Source: Chloroflexota bacterium
GTDB lineage: Bacteria > Chloroflexota > Dehalococcoidia > Lucifugimonadales > UBA3495
Assembly: GCA_026710825.1 (NCBI GenBank)
Contig: JAPOQH010000089.1
Span: 62,001 to 126,000 of the forward strand
DNA: 64,000 nt
Direction: 5' to 3'
Of this stretch, positions 43,673 through 52,900 are shown piece by piece; the stretch's first letter is position 1, and each line of letters begins with the position of its first letter. The notes under the pieces are model-generated. The model worked only from the letters and a program-made list of their open reading frames with translations, had not been told where the DNA came from and did not search any database. Position numbers and translations under genes: made by a program.

Positions 43673-45799
43673 ATGTCCGCATTCGCGGCGACCGGCGACC
43701 ATGGGCCCAACTTAGTCCGGTTGGCTATTGAGTTCGTAATTCTATCGGTGGCCGCCTTGGTTGCCGCCGCGCTTGCCTGGTTTGTTCCCTTCATCAGGGA
43801 ATGGTTGACCGTGACTCTGGCCTTCGGCTGGGCCCCCGCAGGTCTGTACGGCATGATCGTACTGTTGGTCCTGGTGCACAGACCCCTGGCGCTTTTTGTC
43901 GCCTGGCGATGGTGGTTGGCCGGCGCATTGCTCGTAGCCATTTTGATCGGCGCGGCCGGGTTCGTGCGCGGCGACACCGGCGCGCTGTACTCCTACGGTA
44001 TGTCAGGCGCGTGGGGATACGCCTTGACGGGCGGAAACCTCGGCATCGCAATCCTGGAGTTCGCGGTGGCGATCGCCGTCATCGGCCTCCTGGTAATACC
44101 CGGCTCCGTTCGCTGGTACTGGGCGGCAGTTCGATATGCCGCAATTGGCGTGTGGACAGCATTGCTGGCCGTGGCAGCCGGTCTCGCACTCGTGGGCCGG
44201 TGGTCGGCCATCGCCATGGTCGCCACTGCCCGAGGCACCGCCGCTTTGATCAACTCTCGCAGTAAAAACGACTCGACCCCCAAGCAAAAGTCAGCCAGGA
44301 AATCCAAACAACCCAAACCGGAAGCATCAGGACCGGAGCCAACCGCACCGACGTTGCCCACTCCCACATCCGGTAGTGGTTGGCAATTGCCTCCCCTGGA
44401 CTTGCTCGCTCCTCCCGAGGCGCACGAGATGGACCAGTCCGCCATCGCCGGAATGTCAACGGAGATCAGGGATGCTTTGTCCGAGCACGGCGTCTACGTC
44501 GACATCGAGGATGTGAAAGCCGGCCCCAGGGTAATCCGTTTCGGCCTCGTACCGGGATACGTGCCCCAGAGGCCCGGCCGCGACGGCGCCCCGGCCAAGC
44601 AGCGCCCCAGCCGCGTCCGCGTCAGCGACATCAGCAAGCAGCAGAAGGACCTCGCGATAGCCCTCAAGAGTCCGTACATCAGGATCATCGAAACGCCGGA
44701 ACCCGGCGAAGGAATGGTCGGCCTGGAAGTTCCCAACCCGACACCCGGCAAGGTGTTGATGCGGTCAATCGTAGGGGGACAGGATTTCGGCAAAATCGTG
44801 CAGAAGGGCGGGTTGGCATTCGCTCTGGGCGAAGACGCAGGGGGCGAGTCTCTGGTCCTCGACCTGGCTGCCATGCCGCACCTGCTCATCGCCGGCGCGA
44901 CTGGGTCCGGCAAAAGCGTATGCATCAACTCGTTGGTGGCGTCGCTGTTGATGACCAGGCCTCCGGACGAATTGCGGATGATCATGGTTGACCCCAAACG
45001 CGTCGAACTCACGCCGTTCAACGGCATTCCGCACCTGGTCATGCCTGTCATCGTAGAACCGGACGAGGTGCAGCCGGCGCTCCGGGGACTGATCAACGAA
45101 ATGACCCGCCGCTACAAGATGATGGAGGACCTTGGCGTCCGCAACATCGCCGGCTACAACGCAAAAGCACCGGAGCCAATGTCTTTCCTCGTCCTGATCG
45201 TGGACGAACTGGCCGATCTGATGATGACTGGCGGCCTGGAAGTTGAACAGCAGTTGGTTCGCCTGGCGCAGTTGGGCCGCGCCGCCGGCATCCACATGGT
45301 GCTGGCGACCCAACGCCCGTCCGTAAAAGTGGTCACCGGCCTCCTCAAGGCCAACGTTCCGGCCCGGGTGGCGTTCGCCGTCGCGTCCCAGGTGGACTCA
45401 CGCGTCATCCTGGACTCGGGTGGCGCCGAAGCGCTCATGGGCAAGGGCGACCTGCTGTTGTTGAACAACGATTTCCCCAAGGCCCGCCGGGGCCAGGGGA
45501 CCCTGGTTTACGATGACGAGATGGACCGTCTGATCGAATTCTGGCGGGACCAGAAGGGCCCGCCGCTGCCGCCAATAGACCTGTCCGACGAAATGGACCT
45601 CGACGGCGGCGACCCCGACGCGGCGGGCTCAGGGAGCGAAAACGCTTTCGACGGCAACTATCTCGACCAGGCGCGTGACATTGCCCTGCGCAATCCCCGC
45701 GTCACTTCAGCCATGCTGGAGCGGCGTTTCAAGATCCGCAAGTCGGTTGCCGACGAAATCATGGACGACCTGCGGGCTGAGGGTTTGGTGATCGGCTAG
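43673..45799 (+). CDS. ftsK: DNA translocase FtsK/SpoIIIE
   Basis: A 708-aa septal DNA pump. The N-terminal 180 residues hold four to five membrane helices, followed by a charged linker. The motor has VPNPTPGKVLMRS, Walker A AGATGSGKSVCINSLVASLL, MVDPKRVEL, LIVDELADLMM (Walker B), HMVLATQRPSVKVVTGL and SRVILDSGGAEALMGKGD. The last 60 residues form the DNA-directing winged helix (TSAMLERRFKIRKSVADEIMDDL). AGGAGG lies 6 nt before the ATG. It moves chromosome ends through the closing septum during division. Confidence 0.96.
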   Translation: MSAFAATGDHGPNLVRLAIEFVILSVAALVAAALAWFVPFIREWLTVTLAFGWAPAGLYGMIVLLVLVHRPLALFVAWRWWLAGALLVAILIGAAGFVRGDTGALYSYGMSGAWGYALTGGNLGIAILEFAVAIAVIGLLVIPGSVRWYWAAVRYAAIGVWTALLAVAAGLALVGRWSAIAMVATARGTAALINSRSKNDSTPKQKSARKSKQPKPEASGPEPTAPTLPTPTSGSGWQLPPLDLLAPPEAHEMDQSAIAGMSTEIRDALSEHGVYVDIEDVKAGPRVIRFGLVPGYVPQRPGRDGAPAKQRPSRVRVSDISKQQKDLAIALKSPYIRIIETPEPGEGMVGLEVPNPTPGKVLMRSIVGGQDFGKIVQKGGLAFALGEDAGGESLVLDLAAMPHLLIAGATGSGKSVCINSLVASLLMTRPPDELRMIMVDPKRVELTPFNGIPHLVMPVIVEPDEVQPALRGLINEMTRRYKMMEDLGVRNIAGYNAKAPEPMSFLVLIVDELADLMMTGGLEVEQQLVRLAQLGRAAGIHMVLATQRPSVKVVTGLLKANVPARVAFAVASQVDSRVILDSGGAEALMGKGDLLLLNNDFPKARRGQGTLVYDDEMDRLIEFWRDQKGPPLPPIDLSDEMDLDGGDPDAAGSGSENAFDGNYLDQARDIALRNPRVTSAMLERRFKIRKSVADEIMDDLRAEGLVIG

Positions 45800-45862
45800 C
45801 AGTCCACGGCGCGGCTCCGACGGTGGTATGATGCTAAGGCGTCTTGCGCCGTTGGAGCCGCA

Positions 45863-46531
45863 GTGCTGATCGACCTGCACAACCACACCTACCCGAAATC
45901 TGACGACAGTTTCATGTCCCCCGACGAATTGGTCGATGCGGCTCGACTCGCGGGATTGGACGGGGTGTGCATCACAGAGCATGACGATTTTTGGTCGCTT
46001 GACCAGGCCGCCGAACTCACCAAACGCCACGGTATCCTCGTGTTGCCCGGTTCGGAGATCAACACCGACGCTGGCCACGTCTTGGTGTTCGGTCTGCAAC
46101 GCTATCGCTTCGGGATGCACAAGCCGAGTTTCCTCCGGGCGGAAGCCGACAGCCTCGGCGCGGTGCTGATAGCCGCCCACCCGTACCGTCGCAGGTACCT
46201 GGAAGATCCGGCCAGCGATCCGGCAGTCCGTTCGGAGATGCTGGACCGAGCTATCGCGGACCCAGATTTCAGGATGTTCGACGCGGTCGAATCCTTCAAT
46301 GGCCGTGGATCATCCAACGAGAACCTGTTCGCTCGTGATTTGAACCAAATCCTTGGCCTGCCGGGCGTTGGCGGCAGCGACGCGCACCGGGTACACCAGG
46401 TCGGCACCGCAGCCACTCGATTCCAACGACGCATCAACTCGCTTGATGACTTGATCGAGGAGGTCCGTTACGGCCGGACCGAGCCCGTTAAGTTGTCCGC
46501 CGCCGCGGGGATGCCCACAACTACTGCATGA
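45863..46531 (+). CDS. PHP-domain metal-dependent phosphoesterase
   Basis: A 222-aa PHP enzyme. Metal ligands are visible in DLHNHTYPKSDD, ITEHDDF, PGSEINTDAGHVLVFG, AAHPYRR and GGSDAHRVHQVG. PHP proteins of this size often hydrolyse phosphoesters such as RNA 5' ends or histidinol phosphate; the target here is unknown. GTG start with GGAG 5 nt upstream. The stop is 1 bp before the ABC ATPase start, so the pair is coupled. Confidence 0.9.
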   Translation: MLIDLHNHTYPKSDDSFMSPDELVDAARLAGLDGVCITEHDDFWSLDQAAELTKRHGILVLPGSEINTDAGHVLVFGLQRYRFGMHKPSFLRAEADSLGAVLIAAHPYRRRYLEDPASDPAVRSEMLDRAIADPDFRMFDAVESFNGRGSSNENLFARDLNQILGLPGVGGSDAHRVHQVGTAATRFQRRINSLDDLIEEVRYGRTEPVKLSAAAGMPTTTA

Positions 46532-46532
46532 C

Positions 46533-47522
46533 ATGGCTCCCCTGCTCGAAGTCCAGGACCTTCACGTCGAGTTTCGGGTCCCCAATGGCGCGGTACACGC
46601 GGTCAACGGTGTCTCCTTTTCCCAGGATGAGGAGGAAATCCTGTGCATTGTGGGAGAGAGCGGCGCAGGCAAGAGTGCCCTCGCCCTAACCCTCATGGGC
46701 CTCCTGCCCGACAACGGCGCCATCAAGAGTGGGAAAATCCTGTTTGATGGCGTGGATTTGGTCTCATCCCCTGAGGAACGCTTGCGGGATTTGCGCGGCA
46801 AGGCCATGTCCATGGTGTTCCAGGACGCCCAGTCCGCGTTGAACCCGGTTCAAACCATCGGCAACCAGCTAACCGAGGTGATCATCACCCATTCGCAGCT
46901 CAATCGTCGCGCCGCCGGACGCGTGTGCCAGGAAATGCTGCGCGAGCTGGGAGTTCCCGACCCCCGCCGCATCATGGGCGAGTATCCGTTCACCCTCAGC
47001 GGCGGCCAATGCCAGCGCGTGATGCTAGCCATGGCGATGGTCATGCGGCCCCGCCTGCTGATCGCGGACGAAGTCACCTCCAGCGTGGACGTCACCCTGC
47101 AGGCGGAGATACTGGAACGCCTCAAGGAGTTGAGCCGCGACTCCAAATCGGCAATATTGCTCATCACCCACGACATGGGCGTAGTGGCTAACATGGCCCG
47201 CCGGGTCGGCGTCATGTACGCCGGCCACCTCGTGGAATACGCTGACCTCCTGCCCATATTCCAGCAGCCGCGCCACCCGTATACCTGGTCACTGCTCCAG
47301 ACCCTCCCTCGTCTGGACGCCGCCGGCCGCCGTTTGCAGGCCCTTCGCGGCACACCCCCGGACCTCATCGACATGTCTGAGGAGTGTCCCTTCCTGCCCC
47401 GCTGTCCCAAGGCATTGGCACAGTGCCGGCTCGAACCGACGCCCTCGCTGCGCGAACAATCAGCCGGCCACTACGCTGCGTGCTACAACCCGGTAACTTA
47501 CCCCGACGTCGACCTCGACTGA
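46533..47522 (+). CDS. Orphan peptide-type ABC ATPase (OppD-like)
   Basis: A 329-aa ATPase with Walker A GESGAGKS, signature LSGGQCQRV, Walker B LLIADEVTSSVDV, and the oligopeptide-type C-terminus with CPFLPRCPKALAQC. It is like DppD, but no permease or partner ATPase lies beside it. Note Val in place of the usual Pro after the Walker B Glu (DEV instead of DEP). It may power the ATPase-less importer at 55.6-59.6 kb, in the same direction 8 kb away; that is inference. Confidence 0.88.
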   Translation: MAPLLEVQDLHVEFRVPNGAVHAVNGVSFSQDEEEILCIVGESGAGKSALALTLMGLLPDNGAIKSGKILFDGVDLVSSPEERLRDLRGKAMSMVFQDAQSALNPVQTIGNQLTEVIITHSQLNRRAAGRVCQEMLRELGVPDPRRIMGEYPFTLSGGQCQRVMLAMAMVMRPRLLIADEVTSSVDVTLQAEILERLKELSRDSKSAILLITHDMGVVANMARRVGVMYAGHLVEYADLLPIFQQPRHPYTWSLLQTLPRLDAAGRRLQALRGTPPDLIDMSEECPFLPRCPKALAQCRLEPTPSLREQSAGHYAACYNPVTYPDVDLD

Positions 47523-47548
47523 CTTCCGGCCATCCGCCGTCACGCTGG

Positions 47549-48550
47549 TCAAGCCCCCGCGAGGTCAGCAACCAGCAATTCCAGTGAGACCTCGGGATCC
47601 AACCGCCCTTGTTTGATCGCCAGGTCGCTCTCCAGCACGAGCTGGTACTTGTGCGAGATCTCCGGCAGAGTCATCCGGCGCGCCTGACCCAAGGTCTTTC
47701 GCACCACGAAATCGGAATTCGCTCCCATCCGGCGGCCCAGGTCCGGCTGCACCACTCCTCGCTCCGTCAAATCCCGCGCCAGCGCTATTAGCCGCAACTG
47801 CCTCTCGATCATCGCGATGATGTAGAGCGGTTCGCGTCCCTCATCCATCAGTTGCGCCAGCATCCGCAGCGCGTCGCCCGGGCGGCCGTCCATGATCGCA
47901 TCCACCGCCGCGAAGATGTTGGCCTCCTGGGCATACGGGACCAACGTTCGCACATCCGGCTCCGTGATCTCCCGGCCCGTAGCATATAGAGACAGCTTTT
48001 CCAGTTCCCGGTCCAGGGTCCACAGGTCGTTGCCGATCATCTCCGTGATGGCCTGAATCGCCGGCGGTGTAATCGACCCGCCTCGACCCTCGACCGCCCG
48101 TTTGACCCATTGATTCAACCCTTGTCCGGTCGGCGCCGCCTGCTTGTGCACCTGGCAATGCTCGGCCAACGCCGTCAACAGCGGATTGCGGTCGGACGCG
48201 TCGCCGTCCACCAGCACTAGCAGAGTCGTGTCCGGCATCAGTGGCACCGCGTCGGCCAGTTGCATCCAGCCGGTGCGAGCGGCAGCCTGCCGCCGTCCTG
48301 ACCGGCCCCTGCCTCGCTGACCGCCCCCGGTTTCCTCGGTGGCCAGCACGCCCTCGACCTCAACCAGCCGCGCGGCGTCCAGGAAAGGGAGGGAGTTGCA
48401 GGCGGCCACCACCTCCGCCGGTTGCGTCTGCCCAACCGTGAACCGGTGGTGGTTGGAGTCCATCACATCCGAGGCGCCGCCGTCCTGAATAACGCGGCGC
48501 ACCACCCCGGCCACGAGGAAACTGTCCCCATAGACTACGTGGGCGGGCAT
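47549..48550 (-). CDS. holA: DNA polymerase III delta subunit
   Basis: A 333-aa clamp-loader subunit. The HolA pattern is seen in VVYGDSFLVAGVVRRVI, SLPFLDAARLVEVEGVLA, TTLLVLVDGDASDRNPLL, ITEMIGNDLWTLDRELEKLSLYA, NIFAAVDAIMDGRPGDALRMLAQLMDEGREPLYIIAMIERQLRLIAL. A Gly/Arg-rich insertion (about 70-90) is unusual. It opens the sliding clamp with gamma/tau and delta prime. It is the last gene of the minus-strand run that begins at mcmA. Confidence 0.9.
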   Translation of the reverse strand: MPAHVVYGDSFLVAGVVRRVIQDGGASDVMDSNHHRFTVGQTQPAEVVAACNSLPFLDAARLVEVEGVLATEETGGGQRGRGRSGRRQAAARTGWMQLADAVPLMPDTTLLVLVDGDASDRNPLLTALAEHCQVHKQAAPTGQGLNQWVKRAVEGRGGSITPPAIQAITEMIGNDLWTLDRELEKLSLYATGREITEPDVRTLVPYAQEANIFAAVDAIMDGRPGDALRMLAQLMDEGREPLYIIAMIERQLRLIALARDLTERGVVQPDLGRRMGANSDFVVRKTLGQARRMTLPEISHKYQLVLESDLAIKQGRLDPEVSLELLVADLAGA

Positions 48551-48594
48551 AGTGTCTGCTTGAGGGGAATGCCTGGGCTTGAAGCGCTGGACCG

Positions 48595-49005
48595 CTAGTT
48601 TTCCACCAACTCCGTCAGCACGCCGAACACCGAGCGCGGGTGAACAAACCCGATGGTTCCCGACAAACCGTGCCGCGGCTCGTTATCAATCAAGGAAAGG
48701 CCATTGGCGGACAGGATTTTCAGCTTGCCAGCGATGTCGTCGACGTTCAGCGCCAAGTGGTGCAGGCCTTCTCCCCGACGCTCAATGAACCGGCCCACGG
48801 CGGTCTCCGGTGTCAGGGGTTGCAGCAGTTCCAGCCGCGTTTCACCAACCTCGATCAGGCACGCCCGCACTCCCTGGTCGTCCATTTCGACCACCTCGGC
48901 GTCGGGCGTCCCAAAGTTCGCCGAAAAGAATTCCAGGGCGGCGTGAATGTCATTGACCGCAATCCCAACATGGTCAACGTAATTGACGGCGCAGACTTCG
49001 GACAT
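48595..49005 (-). CDS. mce: Methylmalonyl-CoA epimerase
   Basis: A 136-aa vicinal-oxygen-chelate protein. It has the metal-binding opening VNYVDHVGIAVNDIHAALEFF, a central LELLQPL (Glu), GEGLHHLALNVDDI (His) and IGFVHPRSVFGVLTELVE. It interconverts R- and S-methylmalonyl-CoA for the mutase encoded in the same run. The ATG has GGGAGGGG upstream. Two genes downstream of the acyl-CoA dehydrogenase supply, with holA after it. Confidence 0.92.
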   Translation of the reverse strand: MSEVCAVNYVDHVGIAVNDIHAALEFFSANFGTPDAEVVEMDDQGVRACLIEVGETRLELLQPLTPETAVGRFIERRGEGLHHLALNVDDIAGKLKILSANGLSLIDNEPRHGLSGTIGFVHPRSVFGVLTELVEN

Positions 49006-49037
49006 CTGTCAAACCCCTCCCGTCGCGGTTATGCCAG

Positions 49038-50192
49038 CTAAACCGGGTACTGTCCCAACACCTGCCGGGCGATGATCATCCGCTGCACTTCCGACGTCCC
49101 TTCGTAGATGGTGGTCACTCTGGCGTCGCGGAAGATGCGCTCGATACGCGATTCTTTGAAAATGCCGATCCCGCCGTGTATCTGCATCGCTTCGTACGCG
49201 GCCTTGTTGCAGTTCTCCGACGCGATCAACTTGGCCATGGACGCCTCGTTGATGAACGGCAGGCCCTGGTCTCGCAGGCTCGCGGCGTGCATAGTTGCGA
49301 TCCGCGCCGAATGTACGCCCGTCGCGATGTCCGCCAGCTTGAACTGGATGGCCTGGTGCTGAGCCAGCTTGCGCCCGAAGGTCTCCCGTAGTTGGGCGTA
49401 CCTGACCGCCTCTTCCAGCGCTGCCTGCCCGATGCCCACGCACTGCGCCGCGATGGATATGCGGCTGGAGTCCAGGATGTCCATCGCGTACCGGAATCCC
49501 ATCCCCTCCTCGCCGATAATGTTCTCCGCCGGTATTTCGGCATCATCGAACACGATTTCGCATGTGCTGGATGCGCGAATGCCCATCTTGTTGTGCTGCG
49601 AGTTGATCTGCATCCCGGCTGTGCCGGCCGGCACGATGAACGCACACACCCCGCGGTAGCCGATGGATCGATCCTGGTTGGCAAAAACCACCAGCGTCTC
49701 GGCCACCTCGGCGTTGGTGATGAACTGCTTGGATCCGTTCAACACCCAGCTTCCGTTGCGCCGCGTCGCGGTCGTCTGCATCGCCGCCGCGTCCGAACCG
49801 CTTCCGGGCTCGGTGAGCGCCCACGCGGCGATTCCCTTGCCGGAGGCCAGCGATGGAACGTACTGCTGCTTCTGTTCCTCGTTGCCGAACCTCGCTATGG
49901 TCTCCAGGCCCAGGCCCAGGTGCGCCGCGAGGGTTACGCTGGCCGCCACGTCCGCGCGCGCCATCTCCTCGATGACGATCGACGACTGCCGGAATCCTCC
50001 TCCGCTGCCTCCGTAGGCCGGGTCGACGCCGATCCCGGTCAGGCCCAGTTGCGCCATGCCGCGCCAGTTTTCGTGCGAAAATTCGGCCTTTTCATCCAGT
50101 TCAGCGGCGCGCGGCATGACCTCTCGTTCCGCAAAATCCCGGACGAGGTTCTGCAGCATCTTTTCTTCTTCGGTCAAAGTCAGGTCGGGCAC
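49038..50192 (-). CDS. Acyl-CoA dehydrogenase
   Basis: A 384-aa FAD enzyme that makes the 2,3-double bond in acyl-CoA thioesters. It has GGSGGGFRQSSIVIEEMARADVA, AWALTEPGSGSDAAAMQTTA, NGSKQFITNAEVA, and the C-terminal catalytic-base region MQIHGGIGIFKESRIERIFRDARVTTIYEGTSEVQRMII. The EGTSE Glu lies at the usual place for short/branched or butyryl-type enzymes. GTG start with GGAGG 7 nt upstream. It is in a run with epimerase and mutase, which suggests branched or odd-chain acyl-CoA breakdown. Confidence 0.93.
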   Translation of the reverse strand: MPDLTLTEEEKMLQNLVRDFAEREVMPRAAELDEKAEFSHENWRGMAQLGLTGIGVDPAYGGSGGGFRQSSIVIEEMARADVAASVTLAAHLGLGLETIARFGNEEQKQQYVPSLASGKGIAAWALTEPGSGSDAAAMQTTATRRNGSWVLNGSKQFITNAEVAETLVVFANQDRSIGYRGVCAFIVPAGTAGMQINSQHNKMGIRASSTCEIVFDDAEIPAENIIGEEGMGFRYAMDILDSSRISIAAQCVGIGQAALEEAVRYAQLRETFGRKLAQHQAIQFKLADIATGVHSARIATMHAASLRDQGLPFINEASMAKLIASENCNKAAYEAMQIHGGIGIFKESRIERIFRDARVTTIYEGTSEVQRMIIARQVLGQYPV

Positions 50193-50275
50193 GGGAATTC
50201 CTCCGGATAGTTGCTCAATCTTTATGAGATCGCGGAAAGTGTATCACAGGCCGTATTCGGGCCAACCGACGGGAA

Positions 50276-51094
50276 TCAGAACGTGTCCGCGTCCTCGCCG
50301 AACCACTTCCTGATCAGGTTGTTCAGGGTACCGTCGTCTTTCATGGCCCCGATGGCCGCATTCAGTCTGCTCCTCAACTGGCTGTCGTTCTCACGCACGC
50401 CGATGCTGGCATATTGGAAGTCGAAAGTAACCTCCGGGCCCACAAACACCAGGTCTCCGCCACTGTCCTCCACGAAACTCTGCAAGAAGGCTTTGTCCGC
50501 AAACGCCGCGTCCGCGTCCCCGTTCCTGACCGCGTGCACCGGATCTTCGCCCGGGAGGAAAATCACCCTCGTGATGCCGGCCTCCGTGAGATAGTCTTGT
50601 TGGATGGTGTTGACCTGCACCGCCACTTTCCCGTTGATCACCTCATCATCGGACCCGGCCAACGCGACATACGCCGACGGGCTGCTGGGCAGGTAAGCCT
50701 GGGTGAAGTCGATCTCCTCGTCCCGCTCTTTCGTGGCCGCCATCCCGGACAGGATGACGTCGTAATTCCCGGCCAGCAGGCTGGGGATGATGCTTACCCA
50801 GTCGTTCTGTACCCAGGAACACTCCACCCCCATGCGACGGCAGAGTTCATCACCCAGTTCACGCTCGAACCCATCTATTTCACCCCGTTCGTTGATGAAA
50901 TTGGACGGCGGAAAGTCTGCAGAGGTCCCTATCCGGAGCGCCTCCGACTCATTCCACGCCGCAGCGACCGTCGGTACGGGGACAACAGTGCTCGACGATC
51001 CCGACCGGTCAACGTCGGCTGAGCCCCCGCATGCCGCCATCACGGCGGCCATCAGGCAGCACAGAAATATCGCAGAGCAGAGCCGTACCATCAT
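50276..51094 (-). CDS. Amino-acid-type ABC transporter binding lipoprotein (SBP family 3)
   Basis: A 272-aa lipoprotein with a signal and lipobox VMAAC (Cys22), a Ser-rich spacer, then a family-3 fold: LRIGTSADFPPSNFINERGEIDGFERELGDELCRRMG, YDVILSGMAATKERDEEIDFT, VAVQVNTIQQDYL. No permease or ATPase is beside it. It sits between the acyl-CoA dehydrogenase and the mutase, a curious place for a transporter part; it may serve an importer elsewhere or act as a sensor. GGAG lies 7 nt upstream. Confidence 0.9.
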   Translation of the reverse strand: MMVRLCSAIFLCCLMAAVMAACGGSADVDRSGSSSTVVPVPTVAAAWNESEALRIGTSADFPPSNFINERGEIDGFERELGDELCRRMGVECSWVQNDWVSIIPSLLAGNYDVILSGMAATKERDEEIDFTQAYLPSSPSAYVALAGSDDEVINGKVAVQVNTIQQDYLTEAGITRVIFLPGEDPVHAVRNGDADAAFADKAFLQSFVEDSGGDLVFVGPEVTFDFQYASIGVRENDSQLRSRLNAAIGAMKDDGTLNNLIRKWFGEDADTF

Positions 51095-51109
51095 CGATCG
51101 ACTCCAGGA

Positions 51110-52765
51110 TCACAAGCCGGCCGAAGGCTCGTACTCGCCGAACACCTGCCGCAGCACCTCACATATCTCGCCCAGGGTCGCGTATTTTTCCACGCATTCC
51201 ATCATCGGCGGGATCGTATTGGCGTCTTCAGACCGCGCCGCATCCGCCAACCGCGCCAGGCTGATCTGCACCGCCATGTTGTCCCGCTCTCGCCGCAGTT
51301 GTTTCAGCCTTTCCACCTGTTCCGAAGCTGCCGCCGCATTAACCCTCAACAGGTCGGATATGGGCGGCGTGTCCGTGACATACTGGTTGACGCCGACCAC
51401 GACCCTCTCTCCATCATCCACGGAGCGCTGGTGGGCAAACGCGGCCTCGCCTATCTCCCTCACCTGGAATCCATCCTCGATGGCCGCAACGGCGCCGCCC
51501 ATGCGGTCAATCTGCTCCAGGTATTCCACCACCCCTGCCTCCAGGCGATCGGTGAGATTCTCCACGTACCAGGAGCCACCCAACGGGTCCACCACGTCGG
51601 CCGCGCCGCTCTCGTGCGCCAGAATCTGCTGCGTACGCAGCGATAATTGCGCTGATTCCTCGGTGGGCAGGCTCAGAGCCTCGTCCCGCGAGTTCACATG
51701 GAGAGATTGCGTGCCCCCCAGCACCGCAGCCAGCGCCTGCACGGCGCTCCGAATCACGTTGTTATCGGGTTGCTGGGCGGTCAGAGTCACGCCGGCGGTC
51801 TGCGTGTGGAACCGCAGCATCATCGAACGGGGGTCCCGTGCGCCCAAACGGTCGCGCATGATCCTGGCCCACAGGCGACGGGCGGCGCGGAACTTGGCGA
51901 CCTCTTCGAACAGATTGTTCTGCGCCACGAAGAAGAAAGACAGGCGAGGCGCGAAATCATCCACCGGCAACCCCGCCGCCACGGCAGCCTCCACGTACGC
52001 AATCGCGTTGGCAAACGTGAAAGCCAACTCCTGCGTTGCCGTGGCCCCCGCTTCCCGCATGTGATAGCCGCTGATGCTGATGGTATTCCAGCGCGGCACG
52101 TTCTCGGCGCAATACTTGAACACGTCCACCACCAGCCGCATCGACGGCCGGGGCGGATACGCGTACGTTCCACGGGCGATATATTCCTTGAGAATGTCAT
52201 TCTGCAGGGTACCGCTCAGTTGCTCCGGTTCGACTCCCTGTTTCTTGCCCGCCGCGATGTACAGGCACAGCAGCACCGCCGCCGTCGCATTGATCGTCAT
52301 CGACGTGCTGACTCGATCCAGGGGAATCCCCTCAAACAAAGTCTCCATGTCCGCCAGGGAGCAGATCGGCACCCCAACTTTGCCCACTTCTCCCTCGGCC
52401 AAGGGATGGTCGCTGTCGTACCCGATCTGGGTGGGCAGATCGAACGCTACCGAAAGGCCGGTCTGACCGTTTTCCAGCAGGTAGCGATACCTTTCATTGG
52501 TGGCCGCTGCGGTCGCGTAGCCCGCGTACTGGCGCATCGTCCACACGCGTCCCCGGTACATATTGGGCTGGACCCCGCGCGTGTACGGAAACTCACCCGG
52601 GTAGCCTATCGTGTCTTGATAGTTCCCGGCGCCATCATCCTCAGGGGTGTACACGGTGTCCAGGCTCAACCCGGAATCGGTTTGAAATGCCTCCCGCCGC
52701 TCACCAAATCGCTGGGTTACCCGGGAAAGCGTCGCATCGTGCCACTCTTGCTTGTTCGTCGACAT
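51110..52765 (-). CDS. mcmA: Methylmalonyl-CoA mutase, large (catalytic) subunit
   Basis: A 551-aa TIM-barrel subunit with no B12 domain at its end, so it needs the small subunit at 37949-38359. It has the [20 protein letters not shown] start with Tyr80 (the MCM substrate Tyr) and [19 protein letters not shown] with Arg198, consistent with methylmalonyl rather than isobutyryl specificity. Further motifs are [54 protein letters not shown] lies 9 nt upstream. It starts the minus-strand run with epimerase and acyl-CoA dehydrogenase. Confidence 0.95.
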   Translation of the reverse strand: MSTNKQEWHDATLSRVTQRFGERREAFQTDSGLSLDTVYTPEDDGAGNYQDTIGYPGEFPYTRGVQPNMYRGRVWTMRQYAGYATAAATNERYRYLLENGQTGLSVAFDLPTQIGYDSDHPLAEGEVGKVGVPICSLADMETLFEGIPLDRVSTSMTINATAAVLLCLYIAAGKKQGVEPEQLSGTLQNDILKEYIARGTYAYPPRPSMRLVVDVFKYCAENVPRWNTISISGYHMREAGATATQELAFTFANAIAYVEAAVAAGLPVDDFAPRLSFFFVAQNNLFEEVAKFRAARRLWARIMRDRLGARDPRSMMLRFHTQTAGVTLTAQQPDNNVIRSAVQALAAVLGGTQSLHVNSRDEALSLPTEESAQLSLRTQQILAHESGAADVVDPLGGSWYVENLTDRLEAGVVEYLEQIDRMGGAVAAIEDGFQVREIGEAAFAHQRSVDDGERVVVGVNQYVTDTPPISDLLRVNAAAASEQVERLKQLRRERDNMAVQISLARLADAARSEDANTIPPMMECVEKYATLGEICEVLRQVFGEYEPSAGL

Positions 52766-52845
52766 ACTGCCCAGCCCTCCAAACGGTCAAAGCGCCTCGT
52801 GTTCGCGGGGGCATTTTACCATCGCAATGCGCCGCCCAAACGCAA

Positions 52846-52872
52846 ACGGGGCGAGTTGGTGGCTCGCCCCGT
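52846..52872 (-). terminator. Terminator after the NIPSNAP gene
   Basis: A perfect 10-bp stem (ACGGGGCGAG with CTCGCCCCGT, 7-nt loop) lies about 28 bp after the NIPSNAP stop. On the minus strand it is followed by TTGCGTTTG, a short broken T-run, so termination may be partial. Confidence 0.6.
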
Positions 52873-52900
52873 CCAGGTGTTATTGCCCTGGTTATTCGCC

